A stretch of 32,847 nt of DNA from an uncultured Clostridia bacterium (lineage in GTDB: Bacteria; Bacillota; Clostridia; Christensenellales; Borkfalkiaceae). A program made the translations under genes and the position numbers. Shown here piece by piece: positions 1-5,467 of this stretch. Each line of letters begins with the position of its first letter. The first letter of the stretch is position 1. The stretch covers positions 1 to 32,847 of the forward strand of contig CALVST010000020.1 of the NCBI GenBank assembly GCA_944359365.1. Reading direction: 5' to 3'. The notes below the pieces were generated by a model. It made no database searches. It was not told the DNA's origin and worked only from the letters and a program-made list of their open reading frames with translations.

Positions 1-252
1 CCCAATGTATTCGCAAAAGCAGAATATGTTTCCCAAATACTTTGCGGCAAACCTCCGAGGGCTTTTTTCGCCTCTATTCGGTTGTTTTCTCTATATTGGT
101 CTAAACGAGAAAAATCAAGCATATTCCACTCCTACAATTTTACTCAATCAAGTCTGTGTATTCACGAAACCTTTCGCATTTTTATTATATCATTTTTCAG
201 CACCGTTTTCAAGACGTTTGACGGAAATTTATGGGAAATCATGTCTTTTCAT
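1..252. other. No gene recognised
   Basis: This AT-rich stretch lies downstream of the recombinase remnant, in that gene's direction of reading. Short open frames exist here but none has a convincing ribosome binding site or a protein sequence I recognise. It is probably interior or edge sequence of the decayed mobile element that continues to the left of the window. I see no tRNA-Thr 3'-end duplicate here that would mark the far attachment site. Confidence 0.5.
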
Positions 253-885
253 TTATATATTCACGGGTATCTGCCCCATTTCCGATAGAAAGTCCATTTC
301 TTCCTGCCGAAGTGGTTGCTCTACTTGAAGCCCGCCGCAGAAAACAACTTTGATCCGATCCTTTGATTCCACCACCACACAATCGATCAGTTGCCTGACC
401 ACCTCATCGTCGTAGGTCATCGGGTGATTTTTCAATCCGTCGAGAACCGTATATATGGTTTCGAGCCGATCCTGCACCGTTTGCTGCCGTCCCCTCTCTT
501 CGGTGATTTCTCCGAGTTTCTCCTGCAATTCATTTTTCTCAGCAATAAGCTGCTGCATTCTGTTTTCATCGAAACTCTCCACCGTATCGGCGGATGCCGT
601 ATCAATCATAGATTTGAATTCCGCATTGATCTGTGCGATGCGGAATTCTATTTCTACGGTGTTTTCTTCTTTCTTCGCCGCACCCAGCGCCACGCCGATA
701 TGCGTTTTCAATGCCTGCAATGCATCCATATTCTGCTGTGCAGTCTGTTGGATCGCCGCCATGATCGCCTCCTGCAAAACATTCTCCTCTATCGTCGGGG
801 AATTGTGGCAATACTTTTTTCCGTAGTCCAAGCGGTTGATGCACCGCCAGACGATTTTCTTTTTGCCTTTCACCGTCCAAGTGCA
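253..885 (-). pseudogene. C-terminal remnant of a large serine recombinase
   Basis: The reading frame gives about 210 residues typical of the C-terminal third of a large serine (resolvase-type) recombinase from clostridial mobile elements. It starts with the end of the recombinase zinc-ribbon (residues like WTVKGKKKIVWRCINR followed by a KKYC knuckle) and continues with the long charged coiled coil seen in that family. The N-terminal catalytic resolvase domain with its serine nucleophile and most of the recombinase domain, more than 300 residues, are missing. Just before the homology begins, at 886-888, there is an in-frame TGA. The first possible start is a GTG at 871-873 without a clear ribosome binding site. 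It is fused, in another frame, to the mosaic fragment upstream. I infer a dead fragment left by deletion, with no recombinase activity. Confidence 0.8.
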
Positions 886-1237
886 TCAGCGGTAGCCCGT
901 CGAAAAAGTGTTTTTTTATCAACGCCCGTTCTTCATCGGGCAAATTGAGAAGTGCGGCTCGCAATTTTTCTGTAAAATATCGAGTTTGCACTTCCGCCTC
1001 TATATCGCTATTTGGATCGGAGAGAATATCTTCCCCAAGGACTAACGTCAGTTGCCGTATCTTCGTTTCCACACTCGGCTGCGACAGAACCGAGATGTTC
1101 GTCGGTCTCACTTTGAAAAACAGAAGTTCCCCTCGGTTCGTTTGTATCCCGTAATCTGTAAACGCTTTGATCCCGAGCAGTTCCTGCACCGACGCACCGT
1201 TTTTCTTTTTCTGCCTTTTATTATTTTTTGTTGCCAT
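886..1237 (-). pseudogene. Mosaic fragment: conjugation-protein N-terminus joined to sigma-like segment
   Basis: The frame starts at the ATG at 1237 (residues MATKNNKRQKKK) after a GGGAG/AAGGAG tract. Its first 70 or so residues, basic and then reading like ELLGIKAFTDYGI...NRGELLFFKV, look like the N-terminus of a conjugation-associated protein found in clostridial integrative elements. After about residue 72 the sequence changes character: LLNLPDEERALIKKHFFDGLPL resembles region 4 of small sigma-70-like proteins carried on such elements. At about 885 it changes again, to serine recombinase sequence in a different frame; the open frame runs on to 602 but that part is out-of-frame recombinase. 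Two deletion junctions in under 400 bases is my inference from these switches in homology. A functional chimera is possible but unlikely. Confidence 0.6.
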
Positions 1238-1261
1238 CTCCTTTTTCTCCCATAATGATAA

Positions 1262-1286
1262 AAAGCATCGCGTACTGCGATGCTTT
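1262..1286 (-). terminator. Rho-independent terminator of the DUF3990 operon
   Basis: A perfect 10-bp stem (AAAGCATCGC) closes a 5-base loop, and on the minus strand it is followed by a T-run ending TTTTTATC. It lies 14 bases after the last gene of the leftward four-gene operon and separates it from the mosaic remnant. Confidence 0.8.
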
Positions 1287-1299
1287 CTTCCTTCTTTTA

Positions 1300-1524
1300 T
1301 TACGCCTGATTCCATGCACCCTTTTCCTGCATTTCTTCCCGAAACAGCCCAAAGATAAACAGCGGCGATTGACCGTACAATCCTGTTTCGTCGTCTGCAA
1401 AACTTGCTCCCGTTGCAGAGGTATAAAACATATCCATTGCTTCCTTTTCCGATATATTCTGTTCTTTGCTGATCATCTTTACTATCTCCGGCAATATCGT
1501 TGCCCGAACCGTTGCATGCGACAC
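1300..1524 (-). CDS. Small helical protein, last gene of DUF3990 operon
   Basis: This 74-residue protein begins at a GTG at 1524, chosen because a strong GGAGGT lies about 8 bases upstream; it starts only 2 bases after the stop of the DUF3990 gene. The sequence has an N-terminal helical part (EIVKMISKEQNISEKEAMDMFYTS) and a conserved-looking centre with DDETGLYGQS. Small proteins of this kind occur beside DUF3990 and DUF3791 genes in gut Firmicutes, but I know no function for them. It may be distantly related to DUF3791, sharing the small size and the helix-then-hydrophobic pattern. From its position I infer an accessory or antitoxin-like partner of the DUF3990 protein; the alternative is an unrelated cargo gene in the same transcript. 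Confidence 0.75.
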   Translation of the reverse strand: MSHATVRATILPEIVKMISKEQNISEKEAMDMFYTSATGASFADDETGLYGQSPLFIFGLFREEMQEKGAWNQA

Positions 1525-1526
1525 TT

Positions 1527-2024
1527 TTACTTTACCTCCGTTGTATAACTCTTAACAAATACAAGTTCCTGCAATGCAGTCTCTGTGCAGAATGCGATCT
1601 GATTATTGATTTTTTCAAATTTTAAGCGTTCTACCGCATCTTCCTTCCGCATAATTCCCTGCATTACATACGATACCGTTTCGCCTACATTGTCATTTGC
1701 GATCTTTCCGATCACGACATCATAACCATGAGAATATGAAGAATCACCCCGGCAGTGAACGACCATTTCCAGCCATTCCATTGTAGCGCCTTCAAACTGC
1801 TTTTCATTCAATGATCCGGTCGGCGACCATTCATATACATTGACAATTGCCGGAACCGGTGCTTTTATTTTCCTTGACTGTAACTTAGCCCTTCGTATAG
1901 CCCAGCGCTCCGCTTGTTCTTTTATATCCGTCGTATAAAAAGCATAGCCGAAATCCCGCCCTATTTCACCCCTTATTATTTTAGGCGTTTGTATTTCTAA
2001 TGTTGTTCCATGATAGACGATCAC
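1527..2024 (-). CDS. DUF3990 protein, putative ADP-ribosyltransferase-like toxin
   Basis: The 165-residue product matches the DUF3990 family along its whole length. It begins with YHGTT, followed by a DFGYAFYTT motif and a QAERWA helix; later come a DVVIGKIAND block and NNQIAFCTETALQEL at the C-terminus. The YHG and FYTT elements resemble the NAD-binding core of ADP-ribosyltransferase folds, and the family is generally placed near them, but no biochemical role is established that I can cite. The start is a GTG at 2024 with GGAGGG upstream, overlapping the stop of the preceding gene as GTGA, so the two are probably translationally coupled. Located third in an operon led by an XRE regulator, it is the most toxin-like member. 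Alternative: a housekeeping-type modifier of an element-encoded target. Confidence 0.85.
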   Translation of the reverse strand: MIVYHGTTLEIQTPKIIRGEIGRDFGYAFYTTDIKEQAERWAIRRAKLQSRKIKAPVPAIVNVYEWSPTGSLNEKQFEGATMEWLEMVVHCRGDSSYSHGYDVVIGKIANDNVGETVSYVMQGIMRKEDAVERLKFEKINNQIAFCTETALQELVFVKSYTTEVK

Positions 2025-2221
2025 TGTTTTTTCCCTCCGAGATATTCATCAAACATCTGCATCAAATATTCCATCCCCATTCCATGTAAGTCTTCGTAAT
2101 CCGTTTCTAATAAATCGAGAAGTTTTTCTTTTTTGAAAAGTTCATAAACTTGATCGCTTGTCTTTCCGATATGGTCGGCATAATATTCCACGCAAAATGA
2201 TATAAAAGATGTTTTACTCAT
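2021..2221 (-). CDS. DUF3791 small protein, putative partner of DUF3990
   Basis: This 66-residue protein (start MSKTSFISFC) fits the DUF3791 family: short, helical, with a pattern of FCVEYYADHIGKTSDQVYELFKK, then an acidic segment and a C-terminal LMQMFDEYL helix. The ATG at 2221 is chosen over an earlier in-frame codon because GGAAGGTGA lies at the right distance. The gene starts 8 bases after the XRE gene and overlaps the DUF3990 start by 4 bases. DUF3791 genes are regularly neighbours of DUF3990 genes; I infer that the protein binds or regulates the DUF3990 protein, as an antitoxin would, but the sequence alone does not show it. Confidence 0.8.
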   Translation of the reverse strand: MSKTSFISFCVEYYADHIGKTSDQVYELFKKEKLLDLLETDYEDLHGMGMEYLMQMFDEYLGGKKQ

Positions 2222-2229
2222 TTTTCTGT

Positions 2230-2664
2230 TCACCTTCCTGTCCGTTCCCCCCACAGAAACTTCTGCCGCAGATAGTCCGCGTGTTCCGGCGTGATCGCCC
2301 CGTCGTTGATTTCTGCAATGTTGATACTGCCGTACAATTCACACCACAGGCAATCCAATAGCGTAGAACCGTTTTTCAAACCTTCTTTATATGCGTCTAA
2401 ATCATGCTGCAAATACCCAGGCAACCCATATTCATAGGAGCGGATACGTTCTTCTTCCGCTCTCTTTTCCGCCGATTCTTCCATAAACGCCTCCATAGGG
2501 ACATTCAATGCCTGTGCAAGCTTATATAACGTTTCTGCCGAACACTTTTCTATGCGCGTCTTCCCGCTGCATAGATCGTTCAGCGTCGCGTGCGGTACCC
2601 CGCTTTCCTTCGCAAGCCGATATTTTGTGATCCCTTTCTTTTCTATGATCTCATTTAACCGCAT
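2230..2664 (-). CDS. XRE-family regulator leading the DUF3990 operon
   Basis: A 144-residue protein with an N-terminal helix-turn-helix of the XRE/Cro type: residues 1-55 contain IIEKKGITKYRLAKESGVPH followed by TLNDLCSGKTRIEKCSAETLYKLAQALNV. The C-terminal half (about 65-144) is acidic and not a known dimerisation domain to me; it has YEYGLPGYLQHDLDAYKEGLK and ends LRQKFLWGERTGR, as in other clostridial proteins of this size next to DUF3791/3990 genes. The ATG at 2664 has AAGGTGA upstream. A perfect-spacing promoter precedes it and contains a palindrome, so autoregulation is likely. It is the first gene of the leftward operon. Its role, controlling the downstream pair, is inferred from context. 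Confidence 0.85.
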   Translation of the reverse strand: MRLNEIIEKKGITKYRLAKESGVPHATLNDLCSGKTRIEKCSAETLYKLAQALNVPMEAFMEESAEKRAEEERIRSYEYGLPGYLQHDLDAYKEGLKNGSTLLDCLWCELYGSINIAEINDGAITPEHADYLRQKFLWGERTGR

Positions 2665-2687
2665 CTGTGTTTCACCTTACGGTTATC

Positions 2688-2716
2688 ATTATATCGGCAT
2701 ACCGAAATATTGTCAA
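2688..2716 (-). promoter_or_regulatory. Sigma-A promoter with internal operator palindrome for DUF3990 operon
   Basis: On the minus strand TTGACA (2711-2716) and TATAAT (2688-2693) are 17 bases apart, a consensus promoter. The spacer and -10 edge (2691-2708) form an imperfect palindrome of two 9-base arms, matching at 7 of 9 positions and centred on CGG-N4-CCG. A dimeric XRE regulator bound here would block polymerase, so this is the likely autoregulatory operator. Confidence 0.8.
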
Positions 2717-2805
2717 GTGTTTAAAGAAAAATCATTGTCGCCATTCGTAATACTGCTGATTAGTCAGAAAATATTTGACTGCATAACGAATATAGTCGAG
2801 TACGG

Positions 2806-3003
2806 TCAGCTTATCTCATCTACCGCATCGTCCAGCATATCGATTATGTCGGCCTTGCGTCTTCCCTCGGCGCTTTTCCTTTCCGCTTCCGTCATGGCGA
2901 TGTACTCGTCATTTTCAGAAAACAGTACCGCTCGCACATAGCCTCGCGCTTTGCGAAATTCACGCCGCGCTGCGTCAAGCTGTTCCTTTCTTTCCTTTTC
3001 CAT
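2806..3003 (-). CDS. Small charged protein, paralogue of the upstream gene
   Basis: A 65-residue highly charged, helical protein (MEKERKEQLDAARREF...). It is recognisably related to the 76-residue protein encoded just upstream: both start with a MxKERRK/KE-type basic helix, have an Ala/Glu-rich helix, then a (S/Q)E(N/Q)D-Y-A/D segment, a SAE-R or SERGE turn and an acidic C-terminal helix with a D-x-LxxAxxx pattern. AGGGGAAG precedes the ATG, and the gap to the upstream gene is 10 bases, so the two form an operon. Related small proteins are frequent on clostridial phages and integrative elements; no function is known to me. Confidence 0.7.
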   Translation of the reverse strand: MEKERKEQLDAARREFRKARGYVRAVLFSENDEYIAMTEAERKSAEGRRKADIIDMLDDAVDEIS

Positions 3004-3013
3004 TGTCTTCCCC

Positions 3014-3244
3014 CTATGCCATGTAATCGTTCAGCGTGTCGATGATTCCTTCCAGATCGCCCGCCGCTTCGCCCAATGCGTCGATGCAGTCGCTCATCTG
3101 CTCCCCGCGTTCACTGTCTTGCAATGACTCGGGTAGATTGTCGTATGCGTCCTGTTCCTCTTCGCACAGTGCTTCCACTGCTTCCTTCGCCTCTTCCAAC
3201 TTCGACATTGCCGCCGCAAGCCTCTTTCGCCTTTCCTTGTTCAT
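3014..3244 (-). CDS. Small acidic helical protein of mobile elements
   Basis: A 76-residue protein with a basic start (MNKERRKRLAAAMSKLEEAK), a central EEEQDAYDNLPESLQDSERGEQM stretch and an acidic helical end. I know this small family from phage and integrative-element regions of Clostridia, always without assigned function. Its ribosome binding tract is AAGGAGGT about 11 bases before the ATG, with a second AAGGA closer. It is first in a two-gene operon with a shorter paralogue and is transcribed divergently from the cI-like repressor gene at 3405, in the position where the early lytic-type genes of an element would be. Regulation by that repressor is inferred. Confidence 0.7.
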   Translation of the reverse strand: MNKERRKRLAAAMSKLEEAKEAVEALCEEEQDAYDNLPESLQDSERGEQMSDCIDALGEAAGDLEGIIDTLNDYMA

Positions 3245-3272
3245 TCCTTTCGTGTACCTCCTTTATAATAAC

Positions 3273-3292
3273 AAGTATATCTTTGTATACTT
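3273..3292. promoter_or_regulatory. 20-bp inverted repeat, candidate repressor operator
   Basis: AAGTATA and TATACTT form perfect 7-base arms around a 6-base centre. It sits 5 bases downstream of the leftward -10 box at 3298-3303, over the likely transcription start, in the intergenic region between the cI-like gene and the small paralogues. It is a good candidate operator for the protein encoded at 3405-3710. Confidence 0.55.
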
Positions 3293-3297
3293 TCGTC

Positions 3298-3326
3298 CTT
3301 ATATTAGCTTTTATATACTTTGTCAA
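3298..3326 (-). promoter_or_regulatory. Leftward promoter of the small-paralogue operon
   Basis: TTGACA (3321-3326) and TATAAG (3298-3303) are spaced by 17 bases on the minus strand, about 55 bases before the ATG at 3244. The inverted repeat at 3273-3292 follows immediately. Confidence 0.7.
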
Positions 3327-3344
3327 TACTTTACGCCAAATTAG

Positions 3345-3373
3345 TTTACGAAAAGGAACTTATTTTTTATAAT
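3345..3373 (+). promoter_or_regulatory. Rightward promoter of the cI-like repressor gene
   Basis: TATAAT at 3368-3373 with TTTACG (4 of 6 consensus bases) 17 bases upstream. It is divergent from the leftward promoter, with about 20 bases between the two -35 boxes. Confidence 0.5.
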
Positions 3374-3404
3374 CAAACTAAATTTGAAATATTATGGTGA
3401 TATT

Positions 3405-3710
3405 ATGCAGATAGATGAAATCAAAAAATTTATGAAAGAAAATAAAATCACATATGAAAATTTAGCTGAAAAATCGGGGTTATCAATTAGTACAATTAAA
3501 AAAATCTTTTCCAAACAAGCAAAATATCCCCGTATTGATACTATGCAAGCCATTGAGCATGCCCTCGGATTAGATGAGCCTGTAATAAATTGGTATATGC
3601 TTACCCCCGAAGAAAACGAGCTTGTCACCGAATACAGAAAGCTCGTGCCCTCTATGCAGGCATATATTTTAGATAGCGTAAAAAAACTTAACGCCGCGCA
3701 AAGCAAGTAG
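3405..3710 (+). CDS. cI-like XRE repressor of the integrative element
   Basis: A 101-residue protein with an N-terminal XRE helix-turn-helix (IKKFMKENKITYENLAEKSG then LSISTIKKIFSKQAKYPR) and a short helical C-terminus (LTPEENELVTEYRKLVPSMQAYILDSVKKL) of the type that dimerises small element repressors. I chose the ATG at 3405 over one at 3384 because GGTGAT lies directly before it and because MQIDEIKKFM is the usual start of this family. The gene is AT-rich compared with the flanking chromosome. It lies between the divergent small-gene operon and the integrase, as expected of the regulator that keeps an integrated element quiet. DNA targets are inferred to be the palindromic sites in 3245-3400. 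Confidence 0.85.
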   Translation: MQIDEIKKFMKENKITYENLAEKSGLSISTIKKIFSKQAKYPRIDTMQAIEHALGLDEPVINWYMLTPEENELVTEYRKLVPSMQAYILDSVKKLNAAQSK

Positions 3711-3857
3711 CCGCCTTGTGATTTTTTGACGCTGCGGGTGCGCTGATCCGCGCGCCGCGTGCCGCAAAACTCACTTTGTTGGCAGTCACATTCACCTTTT
3801 CGCCTTTTTCGGGTGTACAATAACCCTTGTAACTTTTATTGAGGGAGGGGGTATTGT

Positions 3858-5033
3858 ATGGACGATCTCGAAAAAATAAAAATCTATGCGCAAATGCTGT
3901 TGGAGGTGGTAAACGAAGCAGAAAAAAGAAAATACGAGGAAAAGAAAAATGCCGCTGCCGAAAAGGAGCGACAAATGTTAATTGATTTAAGCGGGATCTC
4001 CGTCAACGCAAAGCCCCGCACAGACGGGCGCTTTCAAGGCTACTATACCCGTGACGGCAAAAAACACTATGTTTACGGAAAATCTGAACAGGAAGTCAAA
4101 ATCAAAATCGAACTGTTCTTACAAAACGGAGAACCTAAGAAAAAATTAAATAATGCCGAAAATAAAAAAGCCACTCTGACAGTAGCGGAGTGGCTCGAAA
4201 AATGGATCGAAGTATATAAAGCGCCAAACTTAAAGCCCACAAGCATGAGGCAAGTGCGCGGCGCTTTAAAACCTGCTTTTAAAGTGTTAGGGAACAAAAA
4301 TCTTTCCTCTGTAAATACAGAAGAGTTACAAGCCTTTTTGCTTTCTATTGAGGGCGAACGCTCCCGCGATCTTTGCCGCAGTTTTTTGGAACAGGCATTC
4401 AAAAAAGCATATCTGCGCGGTCTTATTAAACGCAATCCGTGCGAAGCTCTTGAATTGAAAAAGCATAAGAGCCGCCACCGTAAAGCGTTGACAAGGGACG
4501 AGCAAAAACTATTCCTGAAAGCAATCGAGCCGCTCGCAACTCGTCCGCTTTTCGTCTTCCTGCTTGAAACAGGTTTGCGTATCGGCGAAGCTCTTGCTTT
4601 GACATACGATGATATAGATTTTAAAGAAAAAACTGTATCCGTAAATAAGAACGTCGTATTTATCGGCGGCAAGCGCATCGTCCAAGATACGCCGAAAAGC
4701 GCAGCAGGCATTCGCGCCGTCCCTGTTCCAAACGAGGCGTTACAACTCATCGCCCGAAAGGCTGACGGTACAGCACTTGTTTTTCCCTATACCTATTCGG
4801 GCGCGCGCTCTGCATTGCGCCGCATCTCGACATCTCTCGGCTTTGAAGTAACCGCGCACCTGCTACGCCATACCTATGCCACGCGATTAGAGGAAGCGGG
4901 CATCTCCCCCAAACTGAAACAGTACCTGCTCGGTCATTCTTCGCTCGAAATGACGCAAAACACCTACACCGATATACAGACCGACTACGTTCAGCGGAAC
5001 GCAGCGCGCATAAAAGCGGCTTTTGACACTTAA
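3858..5033 (+). CDS. int: Tyrosine-type site-specific integrase
   Basis: A full-length 391-residue phage-type integrase. Residues about 50-90 form the AP2-like arm-binding domain (GRFQGYYTRDGKKHYVYGKS), 105-190 the SAM-like core-binding domain (TVAEWLEKWIEVYK), and 205-391 the catalytic domain. All catalytic residues are visible: R241 in TGLRIGEAL, K280 in DTPKSAAG, H334 and R337 in HLLRHTYATR, H360 in LLGHSS and the nucleophile Y370 in TQNTYT. The start ATG has a very strong GAGGGAGGGGG tract 6 bases upstream. The gene ends 97 bases from the 3' end of tRNA-Thr and points toward it, the usual layout when the tRNA 3' end is the attachment site. The enzyme is probably active; it would catalyse integration and excision of the element lying to the left. 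Confidence 0.95.
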   Translation: MDDLEKIKIYAQMLLEVVNEAEKRKYEEKKNAAAEKERQMLIDLSGISVNAKPRTDGRFQGYYTRDGKKHYVYGKSEQEVKIKIELFLQNGEPKKKLNNAENKKATLTVAEWLEKWIEVYKAPNLKPTSMRQVRGALKPAFKVLGNKNLSSVNTEELQAFLLSIEGERSRDLCRSFLEQAFKKAYLRGLIKRNPCEALELKKHKSRHRKALTRDEQKLFLKAIEPLATRPLFVFLLETGLRIGEALALTYDDIDFKEKTVSVNKNVVFIGGKRIVQDTPKSAAGIRAVPVPNEALQLIARKADGTALVFPYTYSGARSALRRISTSLGFEVTAHLLRHTYATRLEEAGISPKLKQYLLGHSSLEMTQNTYTDIQTDYVQRNAARIKAAFDT

Positions 5034-5080
5034 TTGACACTTACAAAGCGGCAAAAATGCGTTTTTAAGCAAAAATAAAG

Positions 5081-5130
5081 CCCCCACATCTTGTATAGTC
5101 TTGGTAGAACTCACAAGATATAGGGGTTTT
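5081..5130. terminator. Long hairpin between integrase and tRNA-Thr, bidirectional terminator
   Basis: CCCC and ATCTTGT at the left pair with ACAAGAT and GGGG at the right, with a 2/3-base internal mismatch and an 18-base loop. On the plus strand TTTT follows; on the minus strand CTTTATTTTT follows. It can end both the integrase and the tRNA-Thr transcripts. Being next to the tRNA 3' end it may also lie inside the attachment site. Confidence 0.6.
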
Positions 5131-5205
5131 GGAGCTACTGGCCGGACTTGAACCGGCGACCTGCTGATTACGAATCAGCTGCTCTACCGACTGAGCCACA
5201 GTAGC
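5130..5205 (-). tRNA. tRNA-Thr (anticodon CGT), CCA encoded
   Basis: Read on the minus strand, a 76-base cloverleaf is complete: acceptor GCTACTG pairs with CAGTAGC, the D-arm has GGCTCAGTCGGTAGAGC, the anticodon arm CTGAT-TCGTAA-type loop presents CGT, the T-arm has GGTTCAAGTCC, and CCA is encoded at the 3' end (5130-5132). It reads the codon ACG. The integrase gene is at its 3' side, so its 3' end is the probable integration target and has been restored by the element. Its 5' flank carries tandem repeats that copy its first 18 or so bases. Confidence 0.95.
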
Positions 5206-5405
5206 ATACCATTTTTTATTATACCACGCTCATCTCTCGCAACGAATCACCTGGAGCGACTGAGCCACAGTAGCATACCATCTTTTATTATACCACGCTC
5301 ATCTCTCGCAACGAATCACCCGGAGCGACTGAGCCACAGTAGCATACCATCTTTTATTATACCACGCTCATCTCTCGCAACGAATCACCCGGAGCGACTG
5401 AGCCA
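5188..5405 (-). repeat. 69-bp tandem repeat carrying promoter and tRNA-Thr 5' stub, about 3 copies
   Basis: The sequence starting with CGACTGAGCCACAGTAGC recurs at 5188, 5257, 5326 and, partially, 5395, an exact 69-base period. The units differ at only two or three positions, for example CTTTTATT instead of TTTTTATT and CCCGG instead of CCTGG. Each unit contains, in the tRNA direction, a TATAAT box followed by TGCTACTGTGGCTCAGTCG, the first bases of tRNA-Thr. Only the unit nearest the integrase runs into a complete tRNA. The last partial copy departs after GAGCCA. A further TATAAT lies outside the array at 5444-5449. The near-identity of the units points to recent tandem duplication. Confidence 0.9.
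5218..5246 (-). promoter_or_regulatory. Proximal promoter of tRNA-Thr
   Basis: TATAAT at 5218-5223 lies 12 bases before the tRNA 5' end, giving a leader of only a few bases. The -35 region at 5241-5246 (TTCGTT) is a poor match. The same -10 box is repeated at 5287-5292 and 5356-5361 in the tandem array, so up to three start points could feed the tRNA. Confidence 0.5.
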
Positions 5406-5467
5406 TGGCAACATTCTGCCCGCTTATCGCAGACAGCTTATACATTATAACACATTTTTGAAAAAAA

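Noticed and set aside
5-328. A 107-residue plus-strand frame at the left edge
   Set aside because: No ribosome binding site, no family resemblance and partial overlap with the recombinase remnant on the other strand.
5188-5405. Possible CRISPR array in the 69-bp repeats
   Set aside because: The units are contiguous tandem copies without unique spacers and contain tRNA and promoter sequence; no cas genes are near.
5188-5405. Repeats as successive attachment-site duplications
   Set aside because: Integration at a tRNA copies its 3' end or anticodon region, whereas these units copy the 5' end, so simple integration cannot explain them.
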